This document shows positions 56,095-64,000 of a DNA stretch of 64,000 nt, piece after piece. The translations under genes were made by a program, and so were the position numbers. The DNA is from Mactra quadrangularis. Lineage: Eukaryota > Mollusca > Bivalvia > Venerida > Mactridae. Position 1 is the first letter of the stretch. Each line of letters opens with the position of its first letter. The stretch spans positions 31,567,322 to 31,631,321 of the forward strand of contig CM046300.1 of assembly GCA_025267735.1 (NCBI GenBank), in the 5' to 3' direction. A model generated the notes under the pieces. It was not told the origin of the DNA and ran no database searches. It saw nothing but the letters and a program-made list of their open reading frames with translations.

Positions 56095-57943
56095 GTGTAT
56101 TGTGAACACCCAATTGAAAATGCAGGCATTTCAATTTTGCACATTGTCTTTTTGACTGTATGGCTATTACAGGGTATATACTGGGCTCGAATTTTAGCTT
56201 GCATACTTGCTAAATACACATGGATTTTGAAAATTATGAGTAACTTTTATCTAAACTCACAAATTTTGGCGAGTTGATATCTTGGCAAAAATATTACGGT
56301 CTAAACTAATTTGGATAAAATCAGCATTGGAACTGCCAGAAAAATAGATAGTGCGATCTTCTGCTCTACTTGCCTGTATAGCTATATTTCACAATGAGTG
56401 TCGGAAAAATACTATTCGCCGAGGTTAAAAGTTTGCAAGTTTTTTATTACTAAATCAGTTAGGAGAATTTAAAATCTGACATTGTTTCTGGAGTAAAAAA
56501 CTTAGCAAAAAAAGTGAGTGCTTTTTTAATCTTGCGAGTTGAAAAACATCAACTTGCATAAATTTGTTCGTGCTATTTTTGTTAAATTTGAGCCCTGGTA
56601 GTCATGTAATTAGAAAGATTCAAATAATAATAATAATTATAATAATAAAGACTTTATTTATTGTGGATAACATATTTGGTGTAAACCAATTTTCAATATG
56701 GTCCACACAGATATTTACAATGTACATACATAATAACAATAACAAAGAGAAACAAATTTTGGTGAATAATATACGTTCTGAAATTAACAAGCAAATTAAG
56801 AGTTTAAATATATAAACATACAAGAAAGGTTATTTAGTGTCATATCAGGAGAAATTTCATGAAATATGTGAATTTATAAAAGTTCTTACTTGAAAATTGA
56901 TATAAACCAATGTGGTGCACAAGTTTAGCATGGAGTAAAATTTACAGAAGGGGTGTAACGGTTAACCGATATACCGGTTAATATTGCAATACGACTTCTG
57001 ACGGTTTTTAACTGGTTCTTTTTTCTCTTAACCTGTTTTTCTAGTTATGTTCCATACTGATTGTTTTTATCAGAGTCTGAAATTTAAATGTTTGAATTAA
57101 TGTTAAAATGTGTTCAGAAACTTGAAATATTTTTCGTAAACTTAGAGAATAAATATCTTTTTTTCTAACTTATAAACAAACAAATAGTGGATGATGTGTC
57201 TATATACTCTGTATTTGTGCATATAAAAGTGGTTTCTTGGTTTACTGTGATTTTAAAGCCACAGATAATGTGACAACTAAGGCATTTATCACTTCTGTAG
57301 ACGTTTTATATACATGTACATCATTGTATTTTAGGTACTACAGTGGAACACACAGCAAGCTTTCACATAATTTATTATACAAGCATAAATGGTTGCTATG
57401 ACGTCCTGTATAGTATGGTTACAATGGAACATAACTTTGTTGATGTGTTACTGGTTTATGTTGTGGACAATTTAATTGTTGAAATCTCTACATAAGTACA
57501 TTCAGGTATTAACCATTATTTTGTGTTTTAATCATGCAGGCTTTTTTATAGAGGTTCTTAAGTAAATTTATCATAATTGAAATTTGTGATTTCTATGAGT
57601 TTTACAAAAGATACTTACCGGTAAATGAACTCCTTGAAGTGTCAATTGTGCAGACTTATAACAATAATCATAAATTATCTGATTTTGAAATGAAAAATGT
57701 ATGTTTTATACAGTAGTCTTGGTAAGCCCCTTAAAATCTATTGTATGATCATAAAGAATGAAGGAATAAGTTGATAACTGAACAAAACAGAACATTTATT
57801 TTGTTTTGTCACAGTTTACACAGTCAAACATGTGAAATAAAGAGTAAGGAATTCAACAATATTTGTTGATTGGTCAGAACAAAGGTCATTTGAATGTGAC
57901 CCCATGTGTACTGTTTAGAGATCCTATGATAGGGGTCTGCATG
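56095..57943. other. AT-rich low-copy DNA; no gene seen
   Basis: Contains an AAT-type microsatellite (56625-56650). A TAACGGTTAACCGATATACC phrase at 56956 resembles hAT-type ends. A fragment near 57866-57900 (TTGATTGGTCAGAACAAAGG) resembles the CAATCT repeat. No gene. Confidence 0.35.
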
Positions 57944-58575
57944 TACAGTACCCACCAAAAGTTTAGAGACAAAAAAATTCAATACAAAAATGAATTTTAT
58001 CAATTGGTTTCAGTAGAACCATTATTATACCCCCGCTTCGAAGAAGAGGGGGGTATACTGTTTTACCCTTGTCCGTGTGTCCGTCCGTCCGTCCGTCCGT
58101 TACGAAATTTCCGTCGCAGTTTTCTCAGCAACTATAACATGCAGCGGCCTAATACTTTGCATATTGCTTCATCCCATAGTCCCATGTGGTGTAAAGCGAT
58201 TTCATGCTCCTTGCTCATCTACTTCCTGTTTATCGCATATTTTTAGATTTTGGCGGGGGTATCTTTAGTGAGCATTAGCTCACAGATTTACTTGTTTTAA
58301 CTATATTTAAAATAGTTGATGATTAAATGAAAACAAATTTCTTGAATGCATCACATTTATAGGATTCAGCATCTGATTATCCAAAAACCTCTAAAACCAA
58401 TTCAATGTAATTCTTTTCTATAACATAAATTTTGTCTCAACTACAAAAAGTACCATCACAAAAAATAAGTAAAACTAGAAAGCATTTCAAATAAATGGTA
58501 TTCAAAGTTTTGATAAAACCTATGTAGTAGGCTTACAAAGTGAAAATGTCTCTAAAACTTTTGGTGGGTACTGTA
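57944..58575 (+). mobile_element. Tc1-type MITE interrupted by a Helentron-like element
   Basis: Left end TACAGTACCCACCAAAAGTT and right end ACTTTTGGTGGGTACTGTA, both nearly intact. Removing 58025-58296 restores a length close to the 389-bp reference copy. Confidence 0.85.
58025..58296 (+). mobile_element. TATACCCCC foldback / GTCC / CTTGTT element, copy 2
   Basis: Nearly identical to 35614-35888, with (GTCC)n at 58076-58100, the GTGAGC-ATTA-GCTCAC hairpin and a CTTGTT end. The host MITE gives the empty-site sequence (CATTATTTTTT, compare 47220), showing insertion inside a T run with no clear target duplication. Confidence 0.8.
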
Positions 58576-59193
58576 TTATATCTGTTTAAGGAGATAATTA
58601 TACCCATTGTGTCATTTACTATTACATTTATTTGAACTTTTCAGGAAATTTTCCCTGTGATTCTAATGGTTGTTGGTGAAGATAATATTATAATTATTAT
58701 ATGATATAACGATAGTGAATGACTTGTAGACAGTACTGTAACTCAGATATATCATGGTAGGTGGACATTTATTGTATGAAGTCTCTCTCAATAGACTATT
58801 TCTGGAAATCAAATATTTGGGTTTTCCCATGCAGTACAAACAAACTTTCACCTTCACAATGAAAACATGTGTACAAAGAACAATTGAATTTAATCCATAT
58901 TCTGTGCTTTTCAGCAATAATGTGTTATAAACTTATTTACATGTGCACAGTGGAAAAACCCAACAATTTGAGTTCAGAATTAGGTCTATTTCAGTCATCA
59001 CTTTAAATTTCTATTGATCCTGTGAGTTTTGATTGTTTGGTTCAAATCCTCTGTGTAAAAACTGAATCAAGTTGTAAAGTAGGTCTTGAGCAAACATATT
59101 TGAGAAGTTATTTCTGCCACACACAGGCTAATGTAGGCATTTTTGGACAAAGAAATGTATAATAGCTATATTTGCACTTTTTGAATCTCTCTT
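58576..59193. other. AT-rich low-copy DNA; nothing recognised
   Basis: No coding region or array. The phrase GGGTTTTCCCATGCAGTACA with CAAACTTTCACC (58820-58852) resembles 42070-42105, so an unrecognised dispersed repeat may be present. Confidence 0.35.
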
Positions 59194-59471
59194 TTTTATA
59201 CCCCCGCTTCGAAGAAGAGGGGGGTATACTGTTTTACCCTTGTCCGTGCGTGTGTTCGTGCGTGCGTCCGTCCGTTACAAAATTTCCGTCGCAGTTTTCT
59301 CAGCAACTATAACATGCAGCAGCCTAATACTTTGCATATTGCTTCATCCCATAGTCCCATGTGGTGTAAAGCGATTTCATACTCCTTGCTCATCTACTTC
59401 CTGTTTGTCGCATATTTTTACATTTTGGCGGGGGTATCACTAGTGAGCATTAGCTCACAGATTTACTTGTT
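59194..59471 (+). mobile_element. TATACCCCC foldback / GTCC / CTTGTT element, copy 3
   Basis: Third copy of the 35614 family, with the microsatellite varied to GTGCGTGCGTCCGTCC. Same terminal hairpin and CTTGTT end. Confidence 0.8.
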
Positions 59472-59526
59472 TGGCTTTGGTAAGAATTTGCAGAAAAACA
59501 AGTGTTTGTTTGTGTTTGTGACTTGT

Positions 59527-60328
59527 CAAACTCCCCGCAGCAGTTATTTCCCTTGATTAAATCAATAACCACTAGGGATTTAACAATGATCTTTTATAAT
59601 TGATAATCAATCATTTCATTAGATGTGGGAGACAATTGATTATGAAGATTAAAATCGATTATCGCTAATATCGGTTATTAATTTTTTTGACAATAAGACT
59701 ATCAAGTTTTAATATATTAATATTACTAGAGAATAGATATTTCATGGGAATAAAACTTCTCATTTAAAACATGATGATTAATAATAATAATAATAATAAT
59801 ACATTTTTTTTATTTATTTATTTATTATTTTTTATATTTTTGTATTTTTTACTACACCGTACTTTGTTATAATTATAAATCATTGAGATCATTGTTGATA
59901 TTTTTGGTTGACGACATGGAATTCGCCATTACTGGACAATATATAGTCCTTTTCTATACTGTATAGGAACTGAAAATGTCTGATTATTTCAAATGATCGA
60001 TTATTATTTTTGAAACCCAAAAAACCACTGCCACTACGAGTAAATTCGTCCCTCAGATAGCCGAATATTTTTTTTCATCTTTTCTGTTACAATTTAATAT
60101 TTTCTATAAATTGAGTCTTCTTGCATTAAATTATAATGTTCAAAGTACATAAAAATAAAAAATAGTTTTAATTAATAATTTGTAAAAATAGCAAAGCGTG
60201 ACAAAGCACTGTTAGGAGTTTGGGCATTCTATAAATAGATGGTATTACTAGCGTCACATGATTTACATGTTCATTTGTTGGCAGTGGTTAAGTAGCAAAG
60301 CATGATGTAAGCACTGTGAGGAGTTTGA
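59527..60328. mobile_element. hAT-like element, 802 bp
   Basis: Begins CAAACTCCCCGCAGCAG and ends CACTGTGAGGAGTTTGA, flanked by TGACTTGT (59519-59526) and TGACTTAC (60329-60336), a 6/8 match. Two AGCAAAGC(G/A)TGA...AGGAGTTTG segments occur in its right third, so that end has been duplicated. An insert beginning TAGGGATTTAAC at 59573 and ending near 60020 may be a further nested element. Confidence 0.7.
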
Positions 60329-60540
60329 TGACTTACCAGGTATAAATCAATTATGTAAACATGGTGTATTACTGTACTTTTACTTTTGGATTTGTCTTTT
60401 TATGAGAGAAACCAATAAGTCCAAAATATTAAGGTACAGTTTTAAAGTATTTCATTCTTATGAAAGTAAATTTAGTTGATCTGTAATATACATTGCTATA
60501 AATCAAATAATTTATGAAAACATGTTTTTAAATCTATGAT

Positions 60541-60844
60541 CAGGGCGGATCCAGAATTTTTTCCTGGGGGTCAAGACTTTTTCTAGGGGAGGGGGGTCCA
60601 AACTTCTTCTAGGGGGGGGGTTTCAACCACAACCACATTATACACTTTTAGCCGAATAATGCAATATATTAATTATTAAACTACATAACCATTAAATCTG
60701 TGTTAAGCACCGAGAAAATTTGCTTCATGCTACTTAAAAATGACCTACAGTCAAGAAATACACTAATGGACAGGTACATTTTTGAAATTTCAGGGGTGGC
60801 CATGACCCCCTGAACCCCCCACCACCACGCTGGATCCACCTATG
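60541..60844. mobile_element. hAT-like element with GGATCCAG inverted ends
   Basis: Left CAGGGCGGATCCAG and right CTGGATCCACCTATG are worn inverted ends. G-rich runs follow the left end and C-rich runs (CCCCCTGAACCCCCC) precede the right end, so the inner flanks also pair. Relatives lie at 8701 and 55910. Confidence 0.65.
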
Positions 60845-61323
60845 TTTGATTGTAGAAAACTTGGAGCATTAAAAAAATCTGATTACATATAGTCAATTGA
60901 TCTTCAGAATGTAAACAATTGTTATTTTGTAAAAATCTTGCTGTAGCCAAAACATAGAAATATTCAAATAGTGCATAAGATAACTTGTGCATGGAATTTC
61001 ATTGCCTGAAAATCTCCCCTTTATATTTGCTAATTGTAATTGTTTATTTAAATCCTCTGCACAACTTTTTTATGCAGATCTCCTAGATTACCTTTAGATT
61101 CAATTTTTGTGCCAAAGAATCACTATTACGGGCAATGATCATTTTGAAATGAAAAATCGATCAATATTGAAAGAACCAATTGAGAATTTGAGGGGAAAGG
61201 AAGATGGTTGTTATTTTATACACTACATCATGTCATTTTAATTATTTGAGTGGTGAGAGAAATCTGTGTATAGCATGTGTTTATTTACTTTATCATTAAC
61301 TGTTATAGATCACATGACTAAAG
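60845..61323. other. AT-rich low-copy DNA; nothing recognised
   Basis: No coding frame, array or terminal repeat was found. Confidence 0.35.
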
Positions 61324-61654
61324 TAGGGCTGCGGCATTTCGATTCGATACATCGATACATAGAGGGCGCAGATTTGATTTCGATTTCAGGCACAGTGCTT
61401 TTTTATTCAATACCAACATTTAAACTTGTCTATAAGGATTTAACACTTAAGTTCTACAGATGAACTATTGATACATCAATCAGTATGAAATTATATTTGC
61501 TTTCAAATAAATGTTGAAAATTTAAATAACAATTTTAACAACATTAGTTAGTTTTAAGCTCAATGAATGATTTGATGCGCATTTGGAATGAACTATACTA
61601 TTTAATAAATCAAGTTGTATCAAATCACCTTTTCAGTGAATCATTGCAGCCCTA
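61324..61654. mobile_element. hAT-like MITE with TAGGGCTGC ends
   Basis: Begins TAGGGCTGCGGCATTTCGAT and ends AATCATTGCAGCCCTA. Possible worn 8-bp target duplication GACTAAAG / CACAATAG (5/8). Non-coding. Confidence 0.55.
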
Positions 61655-61894
61655 CACAATAGACCTTGTAAAAATGATGAAATTTGTCTGAACATATTTG
61701 TATATTATTACAAAGAGTCTGTGGTGTTTTGACCATGACTAGGTACTATATAGTTAAATGTATTCTAGCTTAAGGTCTTTAGTCATGTGATCTACAATAA
61801 CTAACAAGGTTAACAAAAATAAGTTTTTCTTTCATTTTTCTTTACAGACAAATAATTGAATGACATTAAATAGTACATACCATAACAACTATCT

Positions 61895-62112
61895 TTTTTA
61901 CAGGAGCTGGCATTGCCAAGTGGTTACAACGTTTGACTGGTAATCATTGGATAGCCAGCTCCGATTTGGTTGGAATCCCATCCAAAACCTACCCTGTTGT
62001 TTCACTTGAGCAAGAAACTTTATTACTGGGAGACCAGGAAGCAGACTTGAAAGTGATTTACCTAAGTTATAAGAAGATGTTTAAACTGAGCTAAAATGAA
62101 TAAGTATAAAAT
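61895..62112 (+). mobile_element. tRNA-Thr-like-headed SINE
   Basis: Head GCCAAGTGGTTACAACG with anticodon-like loop CTGGTAA (GGT), followed by a B-box-like GGTTGGAATCCC. GGAGCTGGC and GCCAGCTCC pair within the head. Possible target duplication AACTATCT (61887-61894 and 62113-62120). A good splice acceptor (ATCTTTTTTACAG) lies directly at its left edge. Confidence 0.55.
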
Positions 62113-62535
62113 AACTATCTATTTATCTTAAAATTTCAGTTGATCCTGTGAGTATTGATTGTTGGCTCAAGAGCTCTGCACAAAACTGAATAAAGCTGTA
62201 AAGAATGTCACATGCATAAAGTTCTTACTTGTAAAAAATTTCGTCAAAATACACATACTGAACAATTCAATTTTTTTCATAAGAATAAATACTTGAAACT
62301 GTTCCACAATATGATAGACTTCTGTGTTTCTCCCAAAACTCATGTGTCCAAAATTATACACTTTTACAAAATTGATTTATTATAAGTCACATAGGATGTT
62401 ACAATGTATAAAAACGTGTATAACCCCGTATAGATGCATACCAAAACTAACAATTTAATGTAAGTGAAGTATGTAATTGTTATAACTATGTAGTTCAAGC
62501 TCAGGTTAATATTGTCGCACTAAACTAACTTAGTA
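62113..62535. other. Diverged repeat shared with 34840-35140
   Basis: TCGTCAAAATACACATACTG, TTTAATGTAAGTGAAG and GTAGTTCAAGCTCAGGTTAA occur in the same order as at 34840-35140. No gene. Confidence 0.45.
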
Positions 62536-62590
62536 TACAATACACACCAAAAGTCTGGAGACATTTTCAGATTGTAGGCCTATTGAATAG

Positions 62591-63325
62591 TATACTTAAA
62601 GAAACTTCTAAGTACTCCGATTTCAATATGGCAGGAAGTCTTATTTTTCAACATTATTGTCCAATCGCTGATGAAAATGTGTTTTGGACCATACTGACCT
62701 TTGCTTTTATGGCTTTCATGCTACTTTATACAGTAAAGTTCCACTATTAAGACCACTTTTGTCAATTCAAAATCATGGGATTTTTGACAATTAGTAAGAC
62801 CCAAACGCTTAATTTGTGAACAAAAGGGTCTCTATAATAAGACCATTTCGCTATTAAGACCATCGATTTTGCCGGTCTTAATAGCGGAACTTTACTGTAG
62901 ATGCAAAACCATTTTTGTCGCGCAAGCGTTTATATGATACGATTTTCTAATTGTTTTGATTGAACAGGAAATTAGCAATTGGAAGACTTATTCTGCAGGT
63001 CTTGTGTAAGACCTATGGCAATTTCTCAGTCTTGAAGCGACATTCGAGCCATTTCTTGATTATTCGTTGTGCGTATCAACATACTAATGATTTTCACTAA
63101 AACTGACCGCGTGAAATTTTTGCACGATAAGCACGTGCGCATTACCGCTTTTCTGCATGTGCACAACAAAACCAATTTTGCATCTATTTAGAAGCATGAA
63201 ATCCATGCAGGCAGACGGCAGTATAGTCCTATATACATTTCCATTAACGATCAGACATAAATATTGAAAAATGAAAATTCCTGACAACATTGAAATCAGA
63301 GTACTTAGAAGTTTTGTTAAGTATA
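62591..63325. mobile_element. TIR element with TATACTTAA ends
   Basis: TATACTTAAAGAAACTTCTA then AGTACTCCGATTTCAAT is matched inversely by ATTGAAATCAGAGTACTTAG then AAGTTTTGTTAAGTATA. The TIR is ~37 bp with few mismatches, and TA duplications are likely at the edges. Non-coding. Confidence 0.75.
62731..62897. mobile_element. 167-bp pogo-like MITE
   Basis: CAGTAAAGTTCCACTATTAA then GACC on the left is matched by GGTCTTAATAGCGGAACTTT then ACTG on the right, with TA on both sides. An extra inner unit (TAAGACCATTTCGCTATTAA, 62837-62862) gives the subterminal-repeat pattern seen in the 13334 element. Confidence 0.8.
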
Positions 63326-63867
63326 TTTATCTAAAATTTGGTAACTGCTTATTTATAAATGCTTTGTAGTTTTGCATTAATTTTTGGTTATCATTGTAAT
63401 TATAACTGAGACCACAAAAATAGTTTAAAAGCTATGTTAAGGATATAAAATATGGTTTTGGAGGCTTTAGTTTGTCAGATGCTGAATCTTATAAATGTGT
63501 TGAACTTATGAAATATGTTTTTATTCTATCACAAATCATACTTTAATAAACTAAAAATAATGATTCAGAAAAAGAAAAATTCAAGAATTGTAGTAAATTT
63601 CTTTTGACTCCAAATTTTTGGTGGGTACTGGAGTTAAAGCTTAATCATCTGTCACTGGCGCTAACAATAACCCCTTGTATTTATAAACCCACTACAGTAC
63701 TTCTGTACTTACGATTGATAAAAATAGTTATCCATACCTGTGTAAATTAGCAGGGTTAGTGTGTGCTCCACTGACAGTTAAATTAAGATTTAACTATTGG
63801 TGCAAATATGTTAGACAAGAAAGTGAATCAATGAAGTTCTTTACCAATTTGTTTGTCTTTTTCACAG

Positions 63868-64000
63868 GATCATCCTTGGAGGTCTGCTGTGTATAGGATA
63901 TCACTCAGCTTAGACCATGATCAAACTTGAGACCGAAAAATTCTACTTCATATGTGTGTCATTTAGGGACAAGATAGAAAGACATGTAAAGGTATATTTT
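63868..64000 (+). other. Candidate exon E with translation start, runs to window end
   Basis: GTTTGTCTTTTTCACAG is a strong acceptor at 63851-63867. About 49 bases of leader follow, then ATG at 63917 in a good context (ACCATGA). The frame stays open for 28 codons to the last base (MIKLETEKFYFICVSFRDKI...). A possible donor AAAG|GTATAT lies at 63991/63992, so the coding part in this exon may be 25 codons. No family is recognised. Confidence 0.3.

Larger units (their letters stand above)
62536..63632 (-). mobile_element. Tc1-type MITE carrying two nested elements
   Basis: Left TACAATACACACCAAAAGTC and right CAAATTTTTGGTGGGTACTG are the family ends. The internal GGTTTTGGAGGCTTTAG and CAGATGCTGAATCTTATAAA show minus orientation. 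The 62591-63325 element is inserted in it, and that element contains 62731-62897. Confidence 0.8.

Noticed and set aside
57863..58246. 127-codon plus-strand frame
   Set aside because: It crosses from ordinary DNA through a MITE end into a Helentron-like element, and its Arg-Pro-Ser-Val run is the GTCC microsatellite in translation.

Overview
The window is eukaryotic, AT-rich and made almost entirely of repetitive DNA. Several things point to a mollusc, most likely a bivalve: SINEs with tRNA heads and a GCGTTAA-type tail, short elements opening with a TATAC foldback followed by GTCC/GTCT microsatellite, AGGTCA-rich tandem repeats, CR1/L2-like and RTE-like LINE scraps, and long tandem arrays. 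This organism call rests on recognised repeat styles, not on a host gene. No complete host gene was found. The only full-length, apparently undamaged protein gene is a Tc1/mariner transposase on the minus strand (50173-51171).

Layout. 1-3203: a ~445-bp direct repeat at both ends of a 2.3-kb spacer. 3207-6795: a 177-bp satellite, about 19 monomers. 9318-9831: a dispersed repeat seen again at 37341 and 38432. 10057-15467: a nest of at least four inverted-repeat elements, the outermost carrying arrays of a CCATGG-centred palindrome next to both ends. 15960-19975: three minisatellites (94/163 bp, ~160 bp and 80 bp), the last interrupted by a 5'-truncated CR1/L2-like LINE. 20215-28345: an 8-kb higher-order satellite of alternating ~285-bp and ~359-bp monomers, interrupted by an element of five ~145-bp tandem repeats with nuclear-receptor-like half-sites.

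30051-49117: lower-copy DNA with SINEs, several inverted-repeat elements (many with intact target duplications), an RTE-like LINE scrap, and four short plus-strand segments with good splice sites on both sides. 50049-51346: the complete mariner element. 53850-55845: a triple nest, a broken mariner inside a SINE inside a Tc1-type MITE. 57944-63632: more nested MITEs. 63868-64000: a possible exon with a translation start, running off the window end.

How the parts relate: intact TIRs and 2-, 5- or 8-bp target duplications give an order of insertion. The mariner at 50049 is the only visible source of transposase. Tc1-type MITEs were repeatedly used as landing sites by hAT-like, Helentron-like, SINE and mariner insertions. 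The candidate exons all lie on the plus strand and could belong to one long transcript whose coding part lies to the right of the window, but this is inference only.
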